Shown here piece by piece: positions 24,337 to 37,739 of a stretch of 64,000 nt of DNA; position 1 is the stretch's first letter; every line of letters begins with the position of its first letter. Both the position numbers and the translations under genes were made by a program. The stretch comes from Marisa cornuarietis. Lineage: Eukaryota; Mollusca; Gastropoda; Architaenioglossa; Ampullariidae. The DNA lies in the NCBI GenBank assembly GCA_004794655.1, contig SMMW01000085.1, positions 682,001 to 746,000 of the forward strand, given 5' to 3'. The notes beneath the pieces were generated by a model, which did not search any database, was not told the origin of the DNA, and worked only from the letters and a program-made list of their open reading frames with translations.

Positions 24337-27300
24337 TCAGCCGATGTATTCAATGGTCTTGAAATTCGAGCGCATGTGGTGACCAGCTGAAGCAAACATA
24401 GGGAAAGATTATATAATGATTTTTTTCGGTGTACATACATTTAACAAGTTTTATTACTAGACAAGTGACCGGTCTCTGATAAAGACAACTGAAAACTGTG
24501 CAAAGACGTCTTCTCCGATTCTGCAGCGTGAGCCAAGGCTTGGTCTTGAGGCTGATCTAATCTTGCGAGGCGAGTACTTAAGTGACCACAGGACCAAGCT
24601 TAGAATCAATCACCTTTTTCAGGACTGTTCTCGTGCCATCTCGTGCCAGATCTCATGTGAAGGAAATGGCGTCCCTTCAGCCACCCAACCCGGTAAAAGT
24701 GCGTTCTGGGAAACCTTTGTTTTCGAGTCACTCTTGTTCCAATCATTGATTTGATTTGCTTATTCCTATCATGTCCTTCTATTCGACGAAGGACTGAAGT
24801 GCCGCACAACACGACACTACATAGCACAACAAAATACAGGACAACCCAGCACAATACAAAATACAGTCTTTCTTAATCTATATCATTATCGTCAATGTAT
24901 AAAGACCAGTATAATTGCCTTAATTGCCTAATACCTAAATTAAAGACCAGGTTATCTGTAAGAAGGTGGCTAAGCAAGTGATCTACTGCAACATTTTCAT
25001 ATTTGCTTTCATAAAAATGAGTCATTGTGTGTTTTTCCTTTTTGTAAGAAACGACCACGACTGCCTGGTTAATTTTCTCTTATGAAAGGTAAGCCAGCTA
25101 CTGTGTCAAACAATTCTGGCAGGAAGCCGTGGTGAGCTGTTTACCGAAACTAAAAGGCTTACATTTTTTTGTGGAGGGGTTGAAAGCATTCTCTGAATAT
25201 CTTAAGCTTGGGATGCATTTCAGCATAGAATTCACTTCTTTTAATTCTCACATCATGCATTGAAAGCTTTAGTGACGTATATTACAACTGAAAAACTGGA
25301 TAAAACGAATTCTTAAAAAAAGACTTCATATTGAAATTAAAAGAAGTTTAACAGAAATGAAAAAGTGTCTGTCTGTCTGTCTGTCTGTTTGTGTGTCTGC
25401 CAGCATGTCTGTTTGTCCATATGTGTGTATGTTGGAGGGGACTGGTGAGGGGCGCTCTTCAGGTTGTTTATGCGAGTGCAGTCTCTTACGCGTCTGGGTG
25501 TCCTAGACCACATCCTGATACTCTCCCCTTACCCTCTTACACTTCATCTGCATTCTCGTCTGGCGGCTTATCGCCCCCTAATTCTTGCAAGATTCTAACG
25601 GCGATCAGTGCTGGCCGGGGCCAGGCTGACCCGCCACTCGCCGCCATGAGCGATGATTGATGCCGTACTCCTGCGTGCTGCTGACTTCAGCTCTGCTGGC
25701 GCTGAGGCTGTCAATAAAATGCTTGGAGCATCAATAACGCAACGACTACCTCTCCAACAAAACCAAGGTCTGCCCAGAGCGAGAATTAACGAAAGCGACG
25801 ATAAAAAGTCTGATAACTGAAGCGGTGTGGTATACTGGAAGAAGAAGGTGATAAAGGAAGACGAGAATATTTCACGTATCAGTGTGTGGCACGACTGAAT
25901 GTGAGGGCGAGGCGACTTGAAGCCTGAACTAGTTATTTGCTGAGCTCTTCTGTAGCACACACTTGAGGACAACACGTGATGGATGGACAGATTGGTGGCT
26001 ACCTGGGCGTATGGGCTCGATTGATGGCAAGGTCTATCAACCGCTATTTAACAGCGATATATAACATTATGAGCTATGCAAGGACTTGTTGACAGCTGTG
26101 GTCTCTTAAAATAAGGGAAACAGTTTTAGTTTCGTCGTTTGCGAAAAAAAAGTTGGTTTGCAAGTCATTGATGGTCACCATGCAGACATGGACAGACTAG
26201 GTCTTGGTGACGTGTCTCTTGTGACCTGCATGATGAGAAGAAATGCGTGAGTGAATTCTACAAATTTCATGTCAGATGTTTTTCTTAGTTATAGTCTCTT
26301 TCATAAACAGGTGTAACTAAACTACAGGTATTCCGGACATGCGCGAATTCTTTCAACAACAACAACAAAGCGATTGCCTTTTGAGCTGTCCAGGTCGTGA
26401 TGTATTAGTTTCCTAGACAGAACTACCCGAAAAACATCATTCTAACACTGTTAGTAACAGTTTTTAACTCCCATCTACGTCCTGATTTGAAACATACATT
26501 AAACGTGTCATATGGAAACTCCAGGCGAAAAATGAGCACAGAAAGATGGAGCACAAATGAGAAAAACACAGCAAACAAACTTCGATCTTCACAGGGGTGG
26601 TTCAAAGTTCTAAATACCATAGGTTTAAACTAAAACAATGTCTTTAATAAATCAAACAGTGTAGTCTAGCTCAGTTGTGACCAAGAAACGTCAGCCTCGT
26701 TTTGTTTACGAGAGACTTCCGTGTGGGATTATAACAGACAACATCCCGCAGGTCACATCGGATACCTTCAAGAACTTCCTACACTCCTTTGAGTGAACGC
26801 AGAATATCAAGCTCTTACCTTCTTACTACAGCCAAAGCAATGAAAAGGCCAAGGCAGATGTAAAGTCTCCAAAATCTCTGCCGAAGAAATAAACTAGGAT
26901 GGCGACCAATTTTTGGCTCTACTGAACTACAGAAGTATTCAGAGCCAGAACACCCAGACCAGCTCATCATAGCGTTTCTTCGACAGAAGCAGAACCTGCT
27001 GCAGAACTCTAATAACTTTCTGAAGCCATGTATTAGTCTAGAAACGAACATAAAAAAGCTTAGCGCTAATCAAAAGACACAAGAATAACTTTGACAATAA
27101 AGCGAGAGACCTTTCCTACCTACAGACCGAATGGCTATGCAGCTTTTTGTTGTTTGAAAAAAAAGTGGAAAAAGGAACTGCCACGCAATGAACGCTCTTG
27201 AAGCAGATGAAGGTGGTCTGCACCAAAGCAATGGAAAGCGTCTTAGGCTAAGACAGCTTGCTTAGCTTAACTGCAGTCTTAACTCAAGTGAACACCGCCT

Positions 27301-28853
27301 ATGGACAGTCTTCAATCTTCATCTTCGGCGCAGCCTCGTAACGGATACAACTGCGTGGCAGCAGTCAGCTCCGTCGTCATCACGATCGCATACATCAGCA
27401 CCCGAGACCAACCTGAAGATGCCTGCAACACCCCCCGTCATCAGCCGCTATACCCACAGCAAAGTCGATATCACCTGAGCCAGCCACACCGGTAAATAAT
27501 TGGATGATTCCTCCTCCCCTTCGCACCACTTATACTAGAAGAGAGAAGATGAAGTACTTTGTTTACAGTTGTAATAAGTTGATGACTTTCAATTGTTTAT
27601 CAGATGTCTGATATTGCTTAGTTCAATTAGGGCAATGAGCATTACGGGCTGTGTGTGTTTTACTTGCATTTTTTTAAAGTACATCAGCCACTTGAATGAG
27701 CGAACAGGGGATGTTGCAGTATGACTCCCCATATGGAATAAATGGCCGCTCGGTGTCATGTATTTCGTCGTTGTGATTCTTTCTTTGTCTGAATACGTGA
27801 ATGCCAGGCAGTAATGTAATAATTAACAGCAGCCTTGCAGTGATTACTAGAAGGATTACTAGTCATTACTGGCAAGCAGCCTCAGGTAATTCATGCTAAA
27901 GGAAAGGTTATCGGGATATCATGCGTAGCAAATGCAAAATAATAAGCGTGGGGCTGTGCTTGGAAAACGACGCCAAGCCACTTACGCATCTTTATAGCGT
28001 GGTCTTAAACAACACACACACACACACGCACGCACGCACGCACCCTTTCATCCAGAAATAAAGTTTGAAAGAAGAATTAGAAAATGAGGTGGACAGACTA
28101 AGTTTCAGAGAGAGGAAGAGTTCAACAAAAGAGCGTTGCACGTGGCAGAGCAAGACTTTCGGTATCAATATCTAAAGCTCTTGTCTACCGAGAAGCTAAA
28201 AAAATGTTCAGAAAAGCCGTCACCTGTCTTGGAGAAAAACCTCAACCATGTGATCTGCCACAACCAAAACCCGAAGAATTTTCAGTCTGGTCTTCTAACA
28301 GGTAGACACACAGGGGCGCTAGTATTTAGGTCTCGTGACCTCAAGCCATTAGCCCCAGGAATGTTGTCTAGACTCTAGACCTACGAATCGTCTCTCTAGT
28401 TATGATTCAGTCCTAATTTGATTGGAGTTTGGATTTGGTTCAAGTCCAGATTTAGAAAGCCGGAAGGAGAGGGTCCATTTGGCGCGAGCATGCCGTTGAA
28501 GGTTGCAAAGGACAATGGACACGAATACTTGGGTACTTTGCGTTTCTCACTACAGATGTTTGAACTCTCGCCAGTTTTGAGGACTGCATGTGTCCTACCT
28601 TTCTTGCCATTTATTTTGATTTGAAATTCACGCACATTGCCAACGGAAATCAGAAATCAGCGTGGGATTGATTAATGGTAAAAAAGAGTACGAACCACGT
28701 TTTGAGGGGAGTCAGTATTTTACTTCGTAACATCACGGACCTTCATTCACTAGATAAGTGTCTCTCATTCGTTGCCTCTTTGTTCTATCATAGGAGTGAC
28801 CAGTCGTAACAAACCCTGAAAACGAAGGGCTTTCCCTTCCGTTTTCTGTCAAA

Positions 28854-28889
28854 ATGGCGGATCTTCCTAACGTAGAAGAAAGTTTAGAA
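28854..28889 (+). CDS. Candidate first coding exon (12 residues)
   Basis: The ATG lies in the context TCAAAATGGCGG and is followed by MADLPNVEESLE. It then meets a consensus donor, GTGAGT, at 28890-28895 in phase 0. A pyrimidine-rich stretch, ctttcccttccgttttctgtc, lies just upstream and resembles a short TOP-like 5' leader (inference). The exon is too short to prove. The best terminal-exon partner in the window is 37622-37738, which is also phase 0. I do not recognise the protein. Confidence 0.4.
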
Positions 28890-28899
28890 GTGAGTAATT

Positions 28900-30716
28900 A
28901 AGCTTTTCTGTCATCAGAACCTTGTTAAAGAAGATTGATTGCAAAATAAACAGTATTTTCTGTAAAATGTATTCTGTTTGTCTATAGAAAATGCATTTAG
29001 ATTTTTCGACAATTTTATAAACTAAAAACATCGTCACAACAGGTGCTATTGACTTGTTTTACTACTAAAAATTAAAAAAACCCATTGTTTTTGATTTTTT
29101 GTAAACAGTTGTATAGATTGCTCTGTTACGAAAACAAAACATGTATTTTAAGAATTTATTTAAGGTATGCAAACAAAGAGCCGGAAACACGAGGCCTGTC
29201 TAAAGGAAAGCCGAGACTTACACCGGACATGAACCTGAGTCGCTTATCCAGTAATGAAGGTCCGTGGTAACATTTACTTAATAATGGGTACTGACCACGT
29301 CACCAGAGTCAGTGTATTTTGTATAAACGCAAACAACGTCAAGTAGAAGTGAACCCAGGTTTCCAGGTGTAAAACCAGGTGTATGAACGTGTAGCGTGTT
29401 GCAATGTATCGGAAAAATAATCGCATCTCAATTTTACACAAACCGTTCTGGACTGAGTTGTAGTGTAGAACGTAAGCTTTTGATTCATAATGAATTCATA
29501 AAGTGCAAAAAATCTCCAAAACAGGTTTAAAAGGTGGCTGTCACAAACATTACTGCTAACTCCACGACAGCATTTGTAAACAACATTAGGAGAACCGCTG
29601 AAACTGAGATCACATGATCACACAACAGCCACATAAAATAAAATAATAAGGCAGCCGTTATTTTCTGATCGCTCCTCCAACAAACAAATGAAGGTTACCC
29701 ATACGCCCTTATTTATCGAGGCATGTGTCCAAAACACCTGTGAAGGTTGCTGTTTTTAGAATGATAAGTCTCTGCTCCGTCTGAAGACTACTTCTACCTC
29801 AACAGGGTCCTGACAGGGACGAATCTGCGGCACCAGTTGAACTCCACAAGCGCGTGGGGAAGGTGCAGGCAATGTCAGGAACGAAGTCATTTGGAGGAAG
29901 AAGAAGCAGAGGGACGTGTCGTGGTGAAGGCGGCGCGGGTTCCACGCATGTAGCATGCGCCTGCCACTATGCAAAGCCGTGTGGTCACGTGGTACGGGTT
30001 GATGATCCTGCTCAACACGCGCTGCTTGCTACGACTCGTACGCATGACGTCACGATTGTACACTCACTCCTTCCGCCATTTCGCCAAACCTTTCTTACTT
30101 TTTGACCTTTTTATTGTTGACTATCCCCCTCCCTTTACTCCAAGCAGTACATTTACTATGCACGTCGAAATATATCATAGCATTGCTGAGGAAAGGCCCT
30201 TTTTTTAAAAAAAAAATTGTTAGTGATAAAATCATGTTTTACTGCCGCTTCTGTTCGCTTCAGCAATACCCAGCGAAATAGCAAGAAGCGGTTCTTGTGA
30301 GAATATTTGTAGAAGGTGGATTTATGTATTTACGCGTATTTGTCTTTTTTATTTATGTCGCAATAAATCAAGATATTGTTTAAAAGTGCTCAGAAAGATC
30401 GGGGTTGCATACCGTGCTTGCCTGTTTTTCAAGCAGAACCTCATCATCGCTCGTCACTCATGTACTCATTTTACCATTTTACTGAACACAACGTTTTTTT
30501 TGGTCAAATATCTTTCCATCTGTTTAGTTGTATTCTTCATCTTATTACATCATCTCTACGAAAACCCACTTGCGAGTCCACTTAGAGCTTTGGTAAGCTA
30601 ATTAGCTAATTATGGGTTCGCTTGTTGTGGTGGTTTGAGTACTTGATGTCGTCAAAATATTTTTCTGTTCACTATTTTCTTTTAATGCTGAGGAAAAAAA
30701 GTCTTAATGAAAGGAT

Positions 30717-30749
<33 letters not shown>

Positions 30750-31655
30750 GGGGGAGGGGGAACATCCGATGATTTGTCGTTATTTTAGCTGACATTTAAG
30801 TTTAGGTCAGCATTTGATCCGCCGAAGTCCTGTCAACATGTGGTCATCGATAACGGCAAACCCACTTGCTGGCAGACGTCCATAAAGAAACTGGATGGCG
30901 GATGTGATAACCAACGCTCTTGAAAGTGTCTAGAACATTTTGCACACACTAGGCATTGTGCACACCACCCAGAACACTCAAGATTCGGCAACACTGATTA
31001 CCAGCTGAAGTGTTGCAGCGCGAGGAAAGGTTTCACATGTACAAACTTGTTCTAAATTTGCCATGCGAAGTATGTTACGTTTTTGCAGTCAATTTATTTG
31101 TTGTTGGTCTCATCCCCACGTTACAACCTACCATCCTCCAGATATTTGGCGATTCTTGAAAGAATGTTGTTTGCCAGCTGGAGCAGAAAAGCGCCGATGA
31201 CGTGCAATATGTCAGCTGTCTATATACAGGGGTTTCTATGTCTAGTACATAAGTTTCAGATGTTAGCAAAACACTTTAGTCGAGACTAAAGTTTTTTTTA
31301 TTTGAAGATCCACTGCTACACAGAAACCATAAGCTGGTGTGTCTCTTGCTAAAACCCTTGGTCAACCCCTAGGGTCTAGAATGCAACGCAACAGTAAGTC
31401 GTAGCAGGAAAACATTCAAGAAAGTCCGTTTGACATGCGAAATGTTTGTTCCCGAGTATGTCAGGAGAATGCCTTTTTATCGAGAGATTTATAAACCCAA
31501 TCACACGTTAGCTTCTAACAACAAAGCGAGTGTAACTCGGGGTTTTCTTGCATTTCCTGGTGTAAGATCACACGTGCACACATAATTGCAGGCCAGTCTC
31601 GCACCGCACGCGACAGTCTGTCAACAAGGGAAGCAGCGAGTCCAGAATCAGGAAC
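28900..31655. other. Non-coding or intronic DNA; one weak exon-like segment
   Basis: At 29109 a good acceptor (ttgattttttgtaaacag) opens a phase-0 frame starting LYRLLCYENK that runs to about 29266, but the available donors are weak. A hydrophobic frame ends at a GTAAGC donor near 30592. Neither has a recognisable domain. A (GT)n run lies at 30719-30748. Confidence 0.35.
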
Positions 31656-31659
31656 TTGC

Positions 31660-32135
31660 GAGAAGTAGGCCTGTACGTCACTCCGGTTCACGTGAGAAGA
31701 AGGCCTGTACGTCACATCAGTTCACACGAGAAGAAGGCCTGTACGTCACACCAGATCACGCGAGAAGTAGACCTGTACGTCACACCAGTTCACACGAAAA
31801 GTAGGCCTGTACGTCACACCAGTTCATGAGAGAAGTGGGCATGTACGTCACTCCGGTTCACGTGAGAAGAAGGCCTGTACGTCACATCAGTTCACACGAG
31901 AAGAAGGCCTGTACGTCACACCAGATCACGCGAGAAGTAGACCTGTACGTCACACCAGTTCACACGAAAAGTAGGCCTGTACGTCACACCAGTTCATGAG
32001 AGAAGTGGGCATGTACGTCACTCCGGTTCACGTGAGAAGAAGGCCTGTACGTCACGTCAGTTCACGCGAGAAGTAGGCATGTACGTCACACCGGTTCACG
32101 CGAGAAGTAGGCCTGTACGTCACACCAGTTCGCAC
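31660..32135 (+). repeat. 34-bp minisatellite, 14 copies, with a 170-bp higher-order period
   Basis: Fourteen contiguous 34-bp units start at 31660 and every 34 bp to 32102 (consensus start gagaagtaggcc). The 10-mer TGTACGTCAC is present in all fourteen. Units 2-6 (from 31694) and units 7-11 (from 31864) are identical blocks of five, giving a 170-bp higher-order repeat. Units 1, 12, 13 and 14 are variants. There are no spacers, so this is not a CRISPR array. 34 is not a multiple of three, and frames through it are by-products. Confidence 0.95.
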
Positions 32136-32779
32136 CAGGCTGGCCTCACACTCACTCGTGTCGCAAACCACCTTCTGAAAGTCCTCATGGTCACTCCAAG
32201 AATTGGACGCTATCTGATTTCTGTGCGAAAATGCGAGGGAAAACGTCAGTTGTGATGACCTGTCCATACACCCTGAGTGGCTGTGAAATTCGGTTCATTT
32301 TGTGTAGATCCTGGCAAAATACAGGAGGTCAAAAGGTCGACTGCTGTTCTTATGCTGAGGACTGTGGGAATAAAAGCGAGGTCGCGATAGAATGAGATTC
32401 TACAGGTTCGAATAAAGGTGACACTCCGGTCTCACTAAGCCAGAGAGCTAGAGTGCTTCAACGATTGCTTTTTCGTTGTTGTTGTTGTTTTTTTTTAGCT
32501 TAACGCGATGATTCAGTTAAATTGAGTAAAAAGTGGAAATTTATCGACAAAAGTGGCATTTCATGTCAGCATGGTGCAGAGGACACGAAGCGTTCTATCA
32601 TGCCAGCAGTTAGAAAGGGAAAGATAAGGCCCCAGACTAATGCTGATGCTTGATTCGTGTTATCGTAAATCATAAGCAGAGGGTTTTCCCCCCTTTATGA
32701 TATAAGACAGAGAATGATGCGAAAAGGTTGAAAGACAAGTGCTCTGTGAGCGCGCGTGCGTGCCTGCCTGCGTGCGTGC

Positions 32780-32824
<45 letters not shown>

Positions 32825-35795
32825 TGATCACGAGCATGTGAAGAGACGAGATTATCGTTGTTACTTCTTTTAGATCTACGATGATTCGCAATCTTTCTTT
32901 CTTTCACTCACGCATGCTCACACCCACACACACACGCGCGCGCGCGCCAAAACAAAAACAGAAAAAGGACTATACTGGAGAGAGAGAGAGAGAGAGAGAC
33001 CGGAGCAATACTAGGTCCTATCACCGTGAAGTCACTGTACCAACATGCAAGTCCAAATGGAGGTATTTAGTGCAAACCGACAGACCGTGTAAAGTCACCT
33101 CCCAAGTCATCTCACATGTTAATGTGTCGTACATTTGCCAGCTCTCGCATTTGGAAAAATGCTGGAAGACAGAGGAATGGCTGAGGTGGACGAGTGAGGT
33201 AGGAAAGTGGTGGATGTGCAGGGCTGACGTCTTGCCGAGGGGGGGGGGTTGCTCATTTTGTCATGTTCGATTCGTCGGACTGCCTCATTACGATAATTTG
33301 CCGGTGTGCCACTTGCTGGGCTACCTCATTGCGCGTGCTGTTACACCTTCTCAGTCTCGAAGACCTGGAAAACGTGCTGGTGAATTGTTCCTGACGTTTC
33401 TCGTTTTTTTTTTATATTTCTGACATGGAAGAAGAGATAATGGAGAGAACGAAAATTGACATAACATGTAATATGCTCCTGTGAACTTTTGTTTTTTTTA
33501 AAATGGATGAACGAATAGAGAACTTATGAGAACAACATTTTTAGGTGATTAGAATTAATTACAAAGATTTTAAAAAGATTTTGAGTCAGAGTCCCTTAAA
33601 CCTGATGCAAAAAACAAAAGAAAACAAAAACGAGAGAGGAAGAAGTCGTGTCGGCGAAGAGGAGAGAAAAGGAATAATTGATGGATCGACTAAAGAAAAA
33701 AGAGATTTATAACCTAGCGTGTTCAATTCATACTTTGTTTTAGCAGGGTTACCAAAAATAAAGAGAAATGCATATCATGTACCTCGAAACATATACAATC
33801 TTCCACTTAACCTGGTCTGGTGGTGTTGGCAGGCGGTCACCAGTTATCGAAACGACGACAACGTCAAAAGCGAGGTGGGGGAAACTTCAGACGTCAGCGG
33901 GTGTGGAATATTTTCGTCTGGCTGGCTGCTGGCATCATTGGAAGCCCAGTGTCTGTGATAAGCAGGCACCCAACCCACGCTGCGAAAGTCACTTTAAACA
34001 TGTCACACAGCGAGCTGCAGAGCCAGGCGCTCGGATTTGTCGAGGGTAATTCGAGGGGGTAATGCAAGGGAGCTGGAAAGGATGCGGAGAATGACTGCGC
34101 AGCAGCAGGATGCTTGAGATTTTCGAACATGATTTGTAAAGTGCTGGAGCAGCGGAAACATTCCCAGGATCCTATATTTGGACAGCGGCTTGCATTTTGC
34201 TGAGGTTTCGCTTGTTGCTCGTTTGTTCTAACACAAACTGTTTCTAATCTTACCTTCTTTCTCTTTCTTCTTCAGTTTCTATCTTTTCAGAAATGGCATC
34301 AGTGAAGTTCCCTCTCACCCCTGCAACCAGCACTGGACTGAAGTGAATTAAAAATTCTTTTTTTAAATTATTAGCATTGACAGTGGTGTTTGATACTGTA
34401 TTGATCTTTTGCGTACAACATATGTGTTGTTGTAATTAAAATGAAACACAAAATACAGTTAAAAAACTTTCTTTCTTTTCTTTCTCGTTTCTGATCTCTC
34501 ACTCATAACTTCTTTTATTACGCTTTACCCTTGCTTGTTCGCTAACTGTAAGTGGAAAGAATTGAGTAGTATAACTATTATTTTACAAAACTGGCATTAG
34601 TAAGCACTGTTCACCAAAGGGGTTGGATAATTATTCTAACCATAATCACTCTGCCTTTAAGAACTGCAAGAACAGACCTCCAAAGCCAGCAGGTGCCATG
34701 TTGTGGTCCTCCTTTCCGTCAGAAATAGAGTATTTCTTTCCTCTCACTTCCTCTTCGAACTGGAATCTTCACGGTTTTAGATGATTACTTAAAAAGGCAG
34801 ATGTAACAGTGGGGCAGCTCGATGCCCAAGGGCGTACTTTGCAACTTTCTTAGTGATTTATGGGATGTTCAATAAAGAAGGATTGAAAAAGCTTCGCGTT
34901 GGAAAGTGTCGTAAAAACAGCCGCTGCGTTAAGTAGATGAGCTGGAGGGTTCGTACCCCGAGCAACCCCTGCAACCTTCAAGATCACTATAGGCTACCTA
35001 TAGAATGATGTTCTGCGAGTCTAATTCGTCAAAACATGGTTACACCAGCCTAATAATCAAAGGAGACCTGGTTTGAACCGTTTAAGTGTTTCCACGGACA
35101 AACATTCTTTTAGGGTTGTCTGTATCGTCACAGAGCCGATTAAACAGGCATGGCGCTATTGTGCTGTTTGTTTCTTTGTTTCTTTGCTTAACTGGGATAA
35201 TCTCAATACAAGATAATGCTCCCTCAACATCTGAATGAATAACTCGAGTCAAGAGTTTAGAATCATCCCCAGGGACCCAAAAAAGATCAAAGTCGCGAAG
35301 ACGATGAGATCCACAGGTGCTAGCTCTTCCACTGTCTCCTTCAAGACATGCAACAGTGTCCATGGCATTTCCTGACGTTTCCTGATGTCATGGTTTATCA
35401 TTCTTTCTGCGCATCATGATTTATATATCTTCAAGAAGCCCTTTTTCCCCATTTTACGAACAAAAATAACACCAAATAAGTCATTTCTTAATTTAGAATC
35501 GAGAATCAGACACTGAGAACGGAAAAGGGCAGAATTTGATCATGGTATAGAGTTAGGGAGGTCAACAAGGACGCACATGAGTATCCTGTTACAGGCGTTT
35601 TAAAATAGAAGAAAGAAACAAGCGTGCTTTTATTTTCAGTTTTTGTGTGGTTTTTATATCTATTTATATTGGTTTATAGAATTAATATAGGTATACCTTT
35701 TCACGCATTAGATAAAATACAGGTAAAGTTCTCTATACCATGAAGTGTACAAATTTGTACAATAATTTCATGTGGTGCTGTTCTCCGATGTCTCG
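32136..35795. other. Non-coding stretch with compound microsatellites
   Basis: It contains (GT)n(GA)n at about 32780-32824 and (GA)n at about 32980-32999. The frame 32881-33423 starts across these repeats and shows no domain. The rest is AT-rich with no exon I can support. Confidence 0.5.
32757..32824. repeat. Compound GCGT/(GT)n(GA)n microsatellite
   Basis: A series of TGCC and TGCG variants passes into a pure GT run, then a GA run of about twelve units. Confidence 0.9.
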
Positions 35796-35799
35796 CAAT

Positions 35800-36315
35800 G
35801 TCACCAATGTCCAAGTCTACAATTCAAAGCACACACGAAGACAATGAAGTGGATCAGCTAGGAAGGGTCATGACGGCAGCACCAAGGAACAATATTATGC
35901 TCTCCGAATTCATCCCCATCTATACACCCACACGACTTCTTCACCCATCTTTTGATACCAAGCGTCTGCGAGTCTCACTAGCTACGACAAAGACATATGG
36001 ACAGAGGTCTTTCTCCTACTAAGCCCCATCAACCTGGAACAGGTTACCCATCAGCCTTCGTCACTCTGATTCTCTGATTCAACTTTAAGTTTAAACATAT
36101 TTTCAGAACAGAGACTTCCCTGTGATCCTGTCCTGACCATGAGCGTAGATAACGCGTGTCTTTAATTTTCTTTGTGTATGAGTGAGTGGATGATGAAGAA
36201 GTGCGCGAGTCTGTTATATGCAAATATGGTGCATGGCTGTTGATGATTTAGTCTATGTATGATTTTTGTAAAGGGGCCAGCGGTGACATTTCCAAATCTT
36301 TGGAAAGGAGCTATA
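35800..36315 (+). pseudogene. 3' end of a CR1/L2-type LINE (reverse transcriptase C-terminus)
   Basis: The frame includes YTPTRLLHPS, then TKTYGQRSFSY, a stop, then APSTWNRLPISLRHSDSL. This matches the conserved C-terminal tail of CR1/L2-like LINE reverse transcriptases (usual form GQRSFSYQAPSTWNSLP). After the coding end a short 3' UTR closes with ggagctatataaat and runs directly into the CAT array. Stops show that it is dead. It is 5'-truncated. Confidence 0.75.
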
Positions 36316-36316
36316 T

Positions 36317-36417
<101 letters not shown>

Positions 36418-36679
36418 TTTAGTGAATGGAACGCTTGTTCGGCTCAAACGTTCACCAACAGTGTACTGGAACAGCAGGTAAATTTGGCCTCGGTTAAATT
36501 AGCAGGGAGGCTAAGACTCCTAGAATTCGCACAGTCATTGACTCACTTTAGCCAGTACCTTCCATTCTCACAAGGAATCCAGGCATTTTCCAGTTGATAA
36601 CCAAGTAAACTTAATCCTGCTGTCTAGACGTTTTAAACCCAGCATCAACAAGGTTAAAACAAGCTCGTATACAGGATCT

Positions 36680-37275
36680 GAAGGTTTGTCAGCGAGCTGG
36701 AAGACTTGGACTTTGACAACCGCAAACTAGAGATCTACATAAATAGAGAACAGCTTTAAGTACTTAAGAGCCACCCTTTTCATAAGTGGTAGCTCCACAG
36801 TAGATATCCGCATCCGGATGGCGACAGGAACAGCGGCAATGGTCAGGCTGGACAGGATCTGGCGCAGCAGCAGGATTTCGAGACTAAGTATCCTAAGGCA
36901 GTTATACTGATCATGGAATGCACAGAAATGAGTTTGTTATTATAAAGCACGGATGCCACCCTTGTGGAGTTCTTCTCTCAACATTCAAATGGCTGAAGCT
37001 GGTTTGGTTTGGCCATGTGATCTCGCACGACGCTCTGACACCGTTCTTCAAGTTACCTGGAGGGAAGACGACACAATGGTGAGCTGAGAAGAAACTGTGT
37101 GGCAAACGTGAAAGAGAGGTCATTGCATGCAGGACTTTTTCACTATCCGCTCCACAGACTTAAGTGGCCGGCCTTGTCGACCACTGAGGCTCACCAGTTA
37201 TCATCCCCTGACGACTAGTATCAGTGGATCAGCATAATCGTCTGTCATCCAGTTAAAGGATGAATGAATGAATAT
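36680..37275 (+). pseudogene. Decayed LINE 3' fragment, copy A
   Basis: The frame includes KYLRATLFISGSSTVDIRIR, followed by MATGTAAMVRLDRIWRSSRI. After frameshifts there is a WFGHVI-like stretch, which matches the C-terminal part of the endonuclease-reverse transcriptase polyproteins common in mollusc genomes. Nucleotides tggtttggccatgtga near 37005 are shared exactly with copy B. It ends in a short ATGA tandem near 37258-37272. I cannot assign a LINE clade. Confidence 0.7.
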
Positions 37276-37621
37276 TCCGTCAAACAGCGGTGAAAAAACA
37301 ATAAAAAAATTGAGAAAGTTATTTTCTTTCACACTTACCACTCAGTAGAACGAAAGCAAGTCATTGTTTATGTTTACTATTTCACCCACTTCAAAGTTCC
37401 CGACCTCAAGCAATATAAACATATTCTTCGCGCTTTTCCTTATTACCAATTATTTTGCAATGCTTTTAGATGTAAATAGTTTTCGATGTCGACTACTTTT
37501 TTTTGTTGTCTTTTAACATTCTCTGAAACAAATTCAAGGTCTTTATTGTTTTAAAATCCGACGATCTCATAAAATATTTGCAAGTTTCATTTCTTTGATG
37601 TCATCTATGACCAACGTTTAG

Positions 37622-37738
37622 GATGCGTTCTTCGCCTTCACGAGCGTTAATCCCGTGATTGTGAAGGAAGCTCAGTGGGACGACATTTACCCCAGTCACG
37701 GAAAGAAGACGTGCATTGTCTTGACACAGAAGAAATAG
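37622..37738 (+). CDS. Candidate terminal exon (38 residues)
   Basis: After an acceptor (caacgtttag, with a moderate upstream pyrimidine tract) the frame starts DAFFAFTSVNP, continues with IVKEAQWDDIYPSHGKK and ends TCIVLTQKK at a TAG. An in-frame TAG sits immediately before the exon, so it cannot extend upstream without splicing. Codon use and composition look protein-coding, unlike the AT-rich surroundings. I do not recognise the family. In phase it can join the exon at 28854-28889 to give a 50-residue protein, or it may be the end of a longer gene whose middle exons I missed. Confidence 0.45.
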   Translation, partial: DAFFAFTSVNPVIVKEAQWDDIYPSHGKKTCIVLTQKK

Positions 37739-37739
37739 T

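Larger units (their letters stand above)
19250..28700. other. Long non-coding interval with scattered microsatellites
   Basis: No exon is supported over about 9.4 kb. Simple repeats are listed separately (20288, 21573, 24264), together with a short CTGT run near 25366-25390 and a CACG run near 28012-28042. Many open frames occur, but none shows a recognisable domain or a convincing pair of splice sites. An intron of a gene outside the window cannot be excluded. Confidence 0.5.

Noticed and set aside
30442..30591. Hydrophobic exon ending at a GTAAGC donor
   Set aside because: The acceptor and donor are acceptable, but the AT-rich frame has no recognisable partner and could be chance.
31660..32135. 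CRISPR-like array of 34-bp repeats
   Set aside because: The units are contiguous with no unique spacers and the surroundings are eukaryotic. It is a minisatellite.
32881..33423. 180-residue plus-strand frame
   Set aside because: It starts across CA and GA repeats, shows no domain or conserved pattern, and ends in a hydrophobic stretch from a poly-T run.
34920..34975. A third tRNA-like SINE (gtagatgagctggagggttcgtacc)
   Set aside because: The A- and B-box-like words are too close together for a tRNA-derived promoter.
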